This document shows positions 1 through 7,650 of a stretch of DNA of 64,000 nt, one piece after another. The first letter of the stretch is position 1. Each line of letters begins with the position of its first letter. A program made the translations under genes and the position numbers. The DNA comes from G963668345 sp965206025 (GTDB taxonomy: Bacteria > Acidobacteriota > Terriglobia > Bryobacterales > UBA6623). The notes under the pieces were generated by a model. The model searched no databases. It was not told the DNA's origin and worked only from the letters and a program-made list of their open reading frames with translations. The DNA is taken from contig CBDBIU010000005.1 in the NCBI GenBank assembly GCA_965206025.1, positions 1,054,001-1,118,000 on the forward strand, read 5' to 3'.

Positions 1-1073
1 TTGCTTTCCTTGTGGCGCAACTCCGAGGCGTCCCGAATCGTCAGACCTTCTTCGCTCGCGGCGCCTAGAACCGCGAGGGCGGGAAGTTCATCGATGACTT
101 CCGCGGTCGTCTGGCCCGCGATGAGGCCTCCTTTCAATACGGGTCTGGAAGCAGAAAGCGGACCTCGAACCCGCAGGTCTCCCAGCGGCTCGCCGTGGAT
201 CTTGCCATGGGCCGAAATATCGAGGTCGGCGCCCATTTTCCGCAAGACGTCGAGCACGGCCGTCCGAGTGGGGTTCAGCCCCACGCCTTGCACCGTAAGG
301 TCGGCATGCGGCGTCAATAGCCCGGCCGCCAGAAAGAAGACGGCCGTTGAAAGATCAGCGGGGACGGCGAGCGGTAGCCCTCGCAAGCGAGGCCGTCCGC
401 GCAGAGAGATCCGCCTGTCCGCGACTTCGATTTCCGCGCCAAACTGCCTGAGTGCGAGTTCGGAATGGTCCCGTGACCACAGCGGTTCTCGAACAATCGT
501 TGTTCCCTCGGCGAACAGGCCGGCAAATAGGATGCTTGTCTTGACCTGCGCGCTCGCCACCGGCAGCTCGTATTCGATGGGCTTGAGTTCCGTCCCCTGA
601 ATCCGCAGCGGGGGGAGATCGCCGGCCCGCCCGAGAATCTGGGCGCCCATGCGGGTCAGCGGCGTAATAATTCGTCCCATCGGGCGGCGGGAGAGCGATT
701 CGTCCCCACCGATGACGCTTTCAAACGCCTGTGCGGCCAGAATCCCCGAAAGCATCCGCATCGTGGATCCCGAATTCCCGGCATTGAGATGCACCTGGGG
801 GGCGCTTAGGTCGCCGAGTCCCGCGCCCTCGACTACGACTTCGTTGTCCTCGCGGCGAATACCGATCCCCAGCGCGCGCAAGCATTCGAGCGTCGAGGAA
901 CAGTCGGCGCCCGTAGCGAAGTTCCCAATCACACTGCGTCCCTCGGCCAGAGCCGCGAGCATGGCGTAGCGATGGGAGATCGACTTGTCGCCCGGCAGGC
1001 GAAGCTTGCCGGAAACAGACCGCGCCGGGGAGATCTTACGATCCATAGGGTTCATTATGGCAACTGGGGTCAT
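1..1073 (-). CDS. aroA: 3-phosphoshikimate 1-carboxyvinyltransferase (EPSP synthase), 3' end outside window
   Basis: AroA joins phosphoenolpyruvate to shikimate-3-phosphate in the sixth step of the shikimate pathway, in the cytoplasm. The N-terminal substrate-binding motif LRLPGDKSISHR is present, followed by LNAGNSGSTMR (phosphate and PEP site), SAQVKTSILFAG, and WSRDHSELAL. The last visible part, DELPALAVLGAASE then ELRHKES, is the conserved region carrying the catalytic Asp and Glu. The reading frame stays open to the window edge, so roughly the last quarter of a typical 430-residue enzyme is missing. The start is ambiguous: in-frame ATGs lie at 1073, 1055 and 1046. I chose the first because a GGAAGGG stretch precedes it, but the spacing is tight and family alignment would also allow 1046. 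No partner gene is adjacent. Confidence 0.93.
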   Translation of the reverse strand, partial: MTPVAIMNPMDRKISPARSVSGKLRLPGDKSISHRYAMLAALAEGRSVIGNFATGADCSSTLECLRALGIGIRREDNEVVVEGAGLGDLSAPQVHLNAGNSGSTMRMLSGILAAQAFESVIGGDESLSRRPMGRIITPLTRMGAQILGRAGDLPPLRIQGTELKPIEYELPVASAQVKTSILFAGLFAEGTTIVREPLWSRDHSELALRQFGAEIEVADRRISLRGRPRLRGLPLAVPADLSTAVFFLAAGLLTPHADLTVQGVGLNPTRTAVLDVLRKMGADLDISAHGKIHGEPLGDLRVRGPLSASRPVLKGGLIAGQTTAEVIDELPALAVLGAASEEGLTIRDASELRHKES

Positions 1074-1696
1074 GCCCTTCCAAAAATCGGTTCAGGAGTG
1101 AGACCCCAGGTACAGGTGTGCCACGGGCCATGCGTCGGATAGCACGCGAGGTTCAGGTCATGTCCGAGGCCGTTTGGGAAGAAGCCAAAGGCCAGGATCG
1201 ACATCGAGGCAGCGGTTCATAAATCGGTGCAAGAGATCTGGCGCACGCCTCCAGGCTTGCTGTGTCGCCACTACGACTGTCTCATTTTGGGAGTTCACTC
1301 CATCGCACCCCGACGGAACCGAACTTCAACCACCGGCTAGTCCGCATTTCTTCTTCGCAAAAATGGGATCTATCTGTAACAGGACCACGTTATGCGCCGG
1401 CGTTTCTGCCACGGGATGTGCCAAGTTTCGGGGAGACTCACCAGGAGGGACCGGCCATCCCGCCGGTCCCTCCCCACACCAGCTTTTAAGTACCCCGTGA
1501 CGGCAACCAGCCGTCGTTGTTTCGCCGGCCGTGAGTAAACCGTATCCGCTCTTCTTGTACACAGCCTCCTGCCGGGCATGAAGCATTTCTCCCTCGAAAC
1601 GTTTGATCCCTGAACGAGTTACCTATGACCTTGGACACGAGGTGCGGGAAAGGTGTAGAACAGTCCCGAATCATTGCCCGCCCGTGAGGGGCGAGT
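1074..1696. other. intergenic region without a convincing gene
   Basis: About 620 bases between aroA and the ATP-grasp gene. Short frames on both strands overlap each other and show no recognisable domain. The only clear structures are a perfect 12-bp inverted repeat (annotated separately) and a stretch at 1344-1381 that resembles 51101-51136. Confidence 0.5.
1444..1473. terminator. perfect 12-bp inverted repeat, terminator-like hairpin
   Basis: GGAGGGACCGGC and its exact reverse complement are separated by 6 bases. The stem is very stable but no T-run follows on either strand. It could be a factor-independent terminator remnant or a repeat. No flanking gene points clearly at it. Confidence 0.4.
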
Positions 1697-1719
1697 TAGC
1701 CCCGGGTTCGAACGGGCTA
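1697..1719 (-). terminator. stem-loop at the stop codon of the ATP-grasp gene
   Basis: TAGCCC pairs with GGGCTA around an 11-base loop, and the stop codon of the ATP-grasp gene lies in the stem. No U-run follows in the direction of transcription. It could be a weak terminator or mRNA-end hairpin. Confidence 0.3.
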
Positions 1720-2964
1720 GGTGACCACCGCCAGCAGAGGAGTGACGACGAAGTTCAGCCGTTGGTGCGCCCGGCGCAGGGACTGTTCGACGAATTCCGG
1801 GGAATCGCCGCGCGCGAAGATAAAACCGGGATAGCTGTTGCCCTCGGGCCAGCGGACAAGGTTTTCGTGTAGCTTCGCGGTCACGACAATGTCCTCGATG
1901 CCGGCCACGCGACGGGCTTCCGCTACGCCCTCGACTTCTACCAGCGTGCCGTTCACGGGTACGGGGATCATCATCACCCCGGCCGCTTGCGGTTCGCGCT
2001 GAAGGTGGGCCACCGGCATACCGAGGGCGTGCCGGATCAAGAATTCCTCGAGCGTCGCTCCATCCCCGAAGCGAACAGCGCGAGCGCACAAACCGCCGAT
2101 CGGCCGCGCGGCGACTTCGAGCATCCAAACGCCCTCTTCATTGACGCGCATCTCCGCGTGAACGGGACCGTGATGGAGTCCCAGCGCGCGCACAGCCCTC
2201 TCGGTACACTCCCGGATCTGATGCTGAGTCTCCCGATTCAGCCGCGAGGGCGTTACGTAGATCGTCTCTTCGAAGAACGGGCCGTCCAGCGGGTCGGGCT
2301 TATCAAACAAGGCGAGCACTTGCAGGCGTCCCCGATGCATGACGCCTTCGAGCGCGTACTCCCGCCCGGGGATGAACGATTCGACCAGGACGGACCCCAC
2401 GTCGGCGCCCTTGATCATGCGCACCGCGGGTGTTTGCAGCAGGCGCCTGATTCGCTGAACGGCATCGCGAAGCTGGTCCGCCGTATCGGCGCGAATGACG
2501 CCACGGCTCGCCGCCAGCCCGAGCGGTTTTACGACACAAGGAAACTCTAGTTCGTGGGGAAGCGCGGCAGACTCGTCGAGCGAAAGCCGCGTAAACTTGG
2601 GCGACAAGAGTCCGGCTTCGTGGAATCTCTGTCGCGCCGCGAACTTGTTTCCAGCGGCGCGAACTCCTGCCGGCGGGTGGTGCGGCAGCCCCAGTTTCTC
2701 GGCGGCCAGCGCAGCCGTAAGGGTTGTTTGGTCGCCCAAAGCAACGATCCCCGAGGGAGTCCGGGCCTTCGCCGCGTCGACGATTGCTTGGGCCGATTCC
2801 GCCGGCTTTTCGAAGCGCAGCGGAATCGCTCCGTCTCGCCAAGGGTCTTCGAGCACATGGCAGCGGTCTGTTCCCAGTATCAAGGGGACACCGAGCCGCT
2901 CGGCCGCTTCGCGAAAAGCGCGCGTCTGGTACCCGGTGGTTTTCGAGAGCAGGAGAAGCGGCAT
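1717..2964 (-). CDS. ATP-grasp domain ligase, partner of the radical SAM selenoprotein
   Basis: A 415-residue ATP-grasp protein of the carbamoyl-phosphate-synthase/D-Ala-ligase fold, expected to activate a carboxylate as acyl phosphate and join it to an amine or thiol. An N-terminal Rossmann-like preATP-grasp part contains IVALGDQTTLTAALAAEKLG. The ATP-binding lysine region reads EFPCVVKPLGLAASRGVIRA. Metal-binding acidic residues sit in HAEMRVNEEGVWMLEVAARP, followed by a C-terminal lid-like part. I start at the ATG at 2964. A TTG 33 bases upstream would overlap the selenoprotein's true end, and the ATG lies 19 bases after that end, so the two genes should be co-transcribed. The substrate is unknown. 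The pairing suggests it modifies the same substrate as the radical SAM enzyme. Confidence 0.82.
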   Translation of the reverse strand: MPLLLLSKTTGYQTRAFREAAERLGVPLILGTDRCHVLEDPWRDGAIPLRFEKPAESAQAIVDAAKARTPSGIVALGDQTTLTAALAAEKLGLPHHPPAGVRAAGNKFAARQRFHEAGLLSPKFTRLSLDESAALPHELEFPCVVKPLGLAASRGVIRADTADQLRDAVQRIRRLLQTPAVRMIKGADVGSVLVESFIPGREYALEGVMHRGRLQVLALFDKPDPLDGPFFEETIYVTPSRLNRETQHQIRECTERAVRALGLHHGPVHAEMRVNEEGVWMLEVAARPIGGLCARAVRFGDGATLEEFLIRHALGMPVAHLQREPQAAGVMMIPVPVNGTLVEVEGVAEARRVAGIEDIVVTAKLHENLVRWPEGNSYPGFIFARGDSPEFVEQSLRRAHQRLNFVVTPLLAVVT

Positions 2965-2983
2965 GGCCGAGTCTCGACGGTCT

Positions 2984-4345
2984 TCATAACAGAGCAAACT
3001 GCTCTTCGGTGGGCTCTGCTCAACAGTACCAGGGCTCTTCCAGATAGGGAATCGTCGCTCGTGACGGCATCGCCCGCGGCGTCAGCGGCCTCCCGTAGGC
3101 GGCGTTCCAAACCTGAGCGAAAATCTCGCCACGGGTCGCCTGCCGGCGTTCTCCCGCATTCACGATTTGTCGCACCTTGTCGCAAAGCTGCTCTACGCGA
3201 GCATCCTCGTGCCGCCAGCGGTGACAAAGACCTTGCGGATCGAACTCTCCAACCAGATCCCCTATCTCGGGAAGCTCCAGCAAGCGAGAACCCGGCGTGA
3301 TCAGCAAGCGAATGGCGAGTTGAATCGGTGCGACGTGTTCGACGAGTCCCAGCTCCACAAGCAGCCACAAGAACTCCTGATAGCTTTGAAGCGTCGTCCA
3401 GGGAGTGAACGGTACAAACGTCGGTGCGAGTGTCAGGCCGAGTTGGCGAAACAGTTCCACGACCCGCAGCACACCGTCACGGGTGTGTCCCTTGTCCAAA
3501 AGCCCAAGCACATGATCGTCGAACGATTCGACGGCGCTGGTCACAAACAGGCATCCCGTCTCTCCGAGCGCCGCCAGAAGATCGGAGTGCTGGAGCAGAT
3601 GTTCGACTTTGATCGTGACGTCGTAGGTCAACCCCGGGCGTTCCCGGTGAAGGCCCTTGACGATCCGCATCCCATGCGTCGGGCCGTTGAAAAAATCCGG
3701 ATCGCCAAAGGTGATGTGGCCCGCACCGTGGGCCACTTGGCGACGAATGTCCTCCAAGACGACCTCGGGTTGCACGACTCGAAAAGTCCCTTCGTATACA
3801 GGCACGATCGGGCAGTGGCGGCACACGTGCTTGCAGCCGCGGCTCGCCTCCGTGTATCCCACGACGCGCCGGACCCCGTCAGGAAGCCGCAGCTTGGCGT
3901 AATCGGCCAAGGCGGGCAACCCATCGCGGTCAGGCGGTACGAACTTCTGCCGCGCCAGGGACACCGGCTGGTCCGCTACGCCGCCGCCGTCGGCCAAGGC
4001 CGCCAAGCCATCCTCGAACTCGCCTCCCAGAATGGCGTCCGCTCCCAAGGCGCGCAGGTATTCCTCGTTAACGGGAGCGTACAGCCCGTAGAAACACAAC
4101 TTCGCCCCTGGATTGAGCCTCTTGAGCCGTGGGACCAATCGAGCCGCAAGGCGGGTCGCCGTGTGCATCGGAACATGCATCGCGATCCAGTCCGCCCGCC
4201 GCACCACGGTTTCCCGCAACGGCTCCCGGGAAAGATCCAGGCAAGCGACTTCGCTCCCGCCACGGCGGAGCCAGGCGGCCGGGGAAGCTAGCCCAAAGGG
4301 CTGCCTACCCATCTCGTAGGTGGAAATCAATACGACGCGGGCCAT
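2984..4345 (-). CDS. B12-binding-type radical SAM selenoprotein with C-terminal CUAEP tail
   Basis: N-terminal 120 residues form a Rossmann-like B12-binding-type domain. The radical SAM core follows, with the 4Fe-4S motif C171-x3-C175-x2-C178 in SRGCKHVCRHC. A standard reading ends at a TGA at 3022-3020 after EEPWYC. Reading that TGA as selenocysteine gives WYCUAEPTEEQFALL and a normal TGA at 2984, so the protein is 453 residues with Sec442 next to Cys441. The C-U-A-E-P tail matches a family that I recall is named in NCBI as CUAEP/CCAEP-tail radical SAM (seleno)protein, in which some members have Cys in place of Sec. A hairpin lies at bacterial-SECIS distance behind the TGA. I start at ATG 4345, because the 13-residue extension from 4384 is read from a dispersed repeat. 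The ATP-grasp gene follows after 19 bases. The reaction is unknown. Confidence 0.85.
2988..3022 (-). promoter_or_regulatory. candidate bacterial SECIS hairpin
   Basis: Starting from the UGA (3022-3020), 14 bases are followed by AGAGC, a 5-base loop AGUUU and GCUCU. An alternative longer pairing CAGAGC/GCUCUG uses the same 3' arm. The small apical loop with G and U, centred roughly 20 bases after UGA, fits what SelB recognises in bacterial formate dehydrogenase messages. No folding program was run. Confidence 0.6.
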
Positions 4346-4360
4346 GGGTTCGGGAACTTT

Positions 4361-4414
4361 ACTCGCCTTCTCACCAAGTGGCAAGGCAAAGCGCGTGAGA
4401 AAAGCGGGTTAAAA
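4361..4414. repeat. dispersed hairpin repeat, copy 1
   Basis: Contains GCGTGAGAAAAGCGGGTTA, the right arm shared with the other copies. The left arm is degenerate (CTCGCCTTCTCACC). It sits just upstream of the radical SAM gene and could supply a false N-terminal extension to it. Confidence 0.6.
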
Positions 4415-4799
4415 CGCCTCACTCGAAATCGTCGAGGGTGAACTACAAGTATCGCAGGAAGCTCTGGCCGGTTACGGCTTACCGTCCGCCGTAAGCCCTG
4501 GCGGTCAGGCTAGCAGCCGGTAGTAGATGTCTGGCCGCGGGCGGTCGCTCCAATCGATCCGTGGTGATCGTCATGACGGCCGGCAGGCAGGCGGTCAAAC
4601 GACGGATTCGACTGCTCGTTATACGACGGTCCGAGCGGACTCTTCTCCGCGCATCTTCGTCCCCCAGGAGCCGCGGCCTTTCTTTTGTGGCGCACGCATT
4701 CTTGCGTGCCGTGTCGCCATTCGTGGCGACATCCCCCGCAGTGGCGCCCTCTGGCAGCGTGAGTTTTAGCCAGGGGCCGGCTGCCTTAGGCTCGGGGCC
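4415..4799. other. intergenic region with two adjacent hairpins
   Basis: About 385 bases between uvrB and the radical SAM gene, with no coding signal. Two consecutive perfect 7-bp hairpins lie at 4692-4709 (GCACGCA/TGCGTGC) and 4712-4731 (TGTCGCC/GGCGACA). A third weaker inverted repeat (GGCTTAC/GTAAGCC) lies near 4480-4497. The pair lies behind the 3' end of uvrB and may end its transcript, but no T-run is visible. Confidence 0.45.
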
Positions 4800-6803
4800 T
4801 CATCGAGGTTGCTGGGCCACGCCGGTCAGCTCTCTTGTCTTGAGCGCCTTGATGCGGTCGCGGAGCTTGGCTGCTTGCTCGAACTCGAACTTTTGCGCGG
4901 CGTCCCGCATTCGTTTCTCGAGCCGGTCGACCAGATCTTGCAACTCTTCGAGCGACCCCGGCAGATCCGTTTCCGTTTCGCCGTCGGGGATGGAGAGGTA
5001 GTCGGCTTCGACGATCCGAGCCAGGCTCATCTCCACCGGTTTTGAGATCGTCTGGGGAGTGATGTGATTCGCCTCGTTATACTGCACTTGCACCGCTCGC
5101 CGCCGGTCGGTTTCGTCGATGGCCCGCGCCATGCTGTCGGTCATCCGGTCGGCGTAGAGGACCGCCCGGCCGTTGACGTTGCGCGCGGCTCGGCCAATGG
5201 TCTGGATCAGCGAGCCGGAGGAGCGCAGAAACCCTTCCTTGTCGGCGTCCAAAATCGCCACCAGCGAGACTTCGGGCAGATCCAACCCCTCGCGGAGCAG
5301 GTTGACGCCGATCAGGGCGTCGTAGTCGCCCTTACGCAAGTCGCGCAACAGCCGAACTCGTTCGAGGGTGTCAATCTCCGAATGCATGTACCGGCAGCGG
5401 ACGCCGGTTTCCGAATAGTATTCGGAAAGGTCTTCGGCCATGCGTTTCGTAAGGGTCGTTACGAGAACGCGCTCCCCGGCGTCGGCGCGCTTGCGGATCT
5501 CGTCGAGCAGGTCCTCCACCTGTCCCTTGACGGGCCTGACCTCAACGGCCGGATCGATCAGGCCGGTCGGACGGATGAGCTGTTCGACCACCGTGCCGGC
5601 GGACTTGGTCAGCTCGTAGGGTCCCGGGGTCGCCGAGACGTAGATGGCCTGGTTGACGCGGTGTTCGAACTCTTCAAACTTCAAAGGGCGATTGTCGAGG
5701 GCGCTGGGCAGGCGAAATCCGTAGTCGACGAGGGTTTCCTTCCGCGAGCGGTCGCCTTTATACATGCCGCGCAACTGCGGAACCGTCTGGTGGCTTTCGT
5801 CGATAAACAGCAGCGCGTCTTGCGGCAAATAGTCGAGCAGGGTGGGGGGCGGCTCGCCGGGCAGCCTTCCTGAAAAGTGGCGCGAGTAGTTTTCGATCCC
5901 GTGGCAATAACCGATCTCCCTCATCATCTCGATGTCGAAAAGGGTCCGCTGGCTGAGGCGCTGGGCTTCGAGACGCTTGTTTCGCTTGTGCAGTTCCTCG
6001 GTCCAGGAATCGAGCTCGGCGAGGATCCCCTCGATAGCGTTGTCGCGAGTTTGCTTCGACATGACGTAGTGCCTGGCGGGATAGATCGGCAGCCGGAGGT
6101 AGGTCTGGCGGACTTGTCCGAGGAGCGGGTCGATTTGCGAAAGGCTGTCGATCTCATCGCCCCACAGCTCGACACGGTAAGCATAGTCGTCGTAGGTCGG
6201 GAAGATCTCGATGACGTCGCCGATGACGCGGAACGTGCCGCGCTTGAAGTCCCCGTCCCGGCGCTCGTAGAGGATCTCAACCAACCGCTTCGTAATCTGC
6301 TCGCGCTGGATTTTCTGGCCCTTCTCGAGCATCAGCAGCATGCCGTAGTAGGCTTCCGGGGACCCCAACCCGTAGATGCAACTGACGCTGGCGATGATCA
6401 CGCAATCGCGGCGCTCGAACAAAGACCTGGTCGCCGACAGGCGCAACTTGTCGAGTTCATCGTTGATCGTGGCTTCCTTCTCGATGTAGGTGTCACTGGA
6501 GGGAAGATAGGCCTCCGGCTGGTAGTAGTCGTAGTAGCTGACGAAAAACTCAGCCGCGTTTTCCGGAAAGAAATTCTTGAACTCGTGATAGAGCTGAGCG
6601 GCCAAGGTTTTGTTGTGGGCAATCACCAGGGCCGGGCGGTCGAGCTGCTCGATGACGTTGGCGACGGTGTAGGTCTTGCCCGATCCCGTAACGCCGAGCA
6701 ACACTTGGTGGCACTCACCGTCTCGCAGCCCGTGGACGAGCTGGTCGATGGCGCTCCGCTGGTCGCCGCGCGGCGTGTAAGGCGATGCCAGTCGGAATCC
6801 CAT
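4800..6803 (-). CDS. uvrB: excinuclease ABC subunit B
   Basis: UvrB is the helicase-like damage-verification subunit of nucleotide excision repair. It is loaded by UvrA and then recruits UvrC for incision. At 667 residues it is full length. Walker A GVTGSGKT lies at residues 37-44. The beta-hairpin that clamps DNA is in YYDYYQPEAYLPSSDTYIEK, the helicase motif reads LLFIDESHQT, and motif VI is QTIGRAARN. The C-terminal UVR domain that contacts UvrC contains EFEQAAKLRDRI. The start ATG is followed directly by the conserved FRLASPYTPRGDQ stretch, so it is secure. It appears to be a single-gene unit, separated by about 385 bases from the next gene on the same strand. Confidence 0.98.
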   Translation of the reverse strand: MGFRLASPYTPRGDQRSAIDQLVHGLRDGECHQVLLGVTGSGKTYTVANVIEQLDRPALVIAHNKTLAAQLYHEFKNFFPENAAEFFVSYYDYYQPEAYLPSSDTYIEKEATINDELDKLRLSATRSLFERRDCVIIASVSCIYGLGSPEAYYGMLLMLEKGQKIQREQITKRLVEILYERRDGDFKRGTFRVIGDVIEIFPTYDDYAYRVELWGDEIDSLSQIDPLLGQVRQTYLRLPIYPARHYVMSKQTRDNAIEGILAELDSWTEELHKRNKRLEAQRLSQRTLFDIEMMREIGYCHGIENYSRHFSGRLPGEPPPTLLDYLPQDALLFIDESHQTVPQLRGMYKGDRSRKETLVDYGFRLPSALDNRPLKFEEFEHRVNQAIYVSATPGPYELTKSAGTVVEQLIRPTGLIDPAVEVRPVKGQVEDLLDEIRKRADAGERVLVTTLTKRMAEDLSEYYSETGVRCRYMHSEIDTLERVRLLRDLRKGDYDALIGVNLLREGLDLPEVSLVAILDADKEGFLRSSGSLIQTIGRAARNVNGRAVLYADRMTDSMARAIDETDRRRAVQVQYNEANHITPQTISKPVEMSLARIVEADYLSIPDGETETDLPGSLEELQDLVDRLEKRMRDAAQKFEFEQAAKLRDRIKALKTRELTGVAQQPR

Positions 6804-6946
6804 GGGATGATCGGGTGCTCGCGGGACAGACGGCGGATGCGGCCTGACTCGGCGGTGAGGTTCGCGCGGACCGTTAAGCCGCGGGCCGCGGGTGAAGCGT
6901 GTCCGGACACCGTCCGCCCTCTGCTCACGCTCCCGCGGACGCGTTC

Positions 6947-6955
6947 ATTTTATCA
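6947..6955 (-). promoter_or_regulatory. possible extended -10 promoter for uvrB
   Basis: On the minus strand the sequence TGATAAAAT matches an extended -10 element (TGn followed by TAAAAT) in an otherwise G+C-rich region, about 145 bases upstream of uvrB. No clear -35 or LexA box is seen. Confidence 0.3.
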
Positions 6956-7135
6956 CCCGACCCGTGGGTGGGATCTGGTATCCGGCGCGAAGCCCGACTG
7001 GCCAAGGATAGCTCCGAAGCCCTTCCCAGGTACGATTTCCGCGGGCCTCAGTGCCTGCATAGCCCTCACTCCGACGAAAGCGCGGACGTGGAGCCAGCGC
7101 CGTGCATCGTCGCCGAAAGCCTAGGACCATGGCTC

Positions 7136-7543
7136 GTGATCCATATCGATGTGAGTTTCGTCATCCGTGCGCTCACGAGGGGGTCTTCGGAAGCAGCTTC
7201 GACGCTGGTTGGGAGACGGTGAATCGCTTGAGATTACTGCGATCGGCTGGACGGAGTTTATCCGCGCGGACCCGTGGATCGAGAAGAAGTCGAGTTGGCA
7301 ACAGACATTTTGAGAGAACAAGTACCGTTTCTCCCCGAGGACTCCGTTGTGGCCGCGCGTGTGTTCAACCTAAACGTCGGGCGTCGGGGGTCTTTGACCG
7401 ATTGCATGATCGCCGCGACGGCGATTCGCTGTGACGCGGCGCTCCCTACCCGCGATCTAGCTGATTTCCGTGAGCTAAATTCATTGGGGGGGCTGCCCCG
7501 CCGCCCCAAGGCCTCGTCTACGAGCAGCTACCACTGCCGTTAG
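7136..7543 (+). pseudogene. PIN-domain toxin (VapC-type) with two compensating frame breaks
   Basis: Three pieces of a PIN nuclease lie in order but not in one frame. The N-terminal piece, VIHIDVSFVIRALTRG, carries the first acidic residue. The middle piece, WLGDGESLEITAIGWTEF, with the conserved Glu, is in the next frame. The C-terminal piece, LTDCMIAATAIRCDAALPT, is back in the first frame. The breaks fall near 7200 and 7262, and one insertion plus one deletion would restore a single protein of about 135 residues. No intact antitoxin is visible upstream. It is either a decayed solitary toxin or a sequence with two base errors. The likely start is the GTG at 7136. Confidence 0.65.
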
Positions 7544-7650
7544 CACGAATTAGTTGGACAGCAGGAGGCCTACGGCGGAGGACTGCTCGCGCTACGGTCT
7601 TTGGTCCTCCTTTTCGGCGACAATGACAAGAGTCGAACCCGCGCCTCGGC

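Noticed and set aside
1697..1719. GGTTCGAAC T-loop-like sequence suggesting a tRNA
   Set aside because: The surrounding bases do not give a cloverleaf; the loop is 11 bases and no anticodon arm or acceptor stem can be formed.
3167..4291. 374-residue plus-strand frame opposite the radical SAM gene
   Set aside because: The minus strand has the 4Fe-4S motif and conserved core; the plus frame has none.
5877..7124. 415-residue plus-strand frame opposite uvrB
   Set aside because: Composition-driven shadow of uvrB; no motif.
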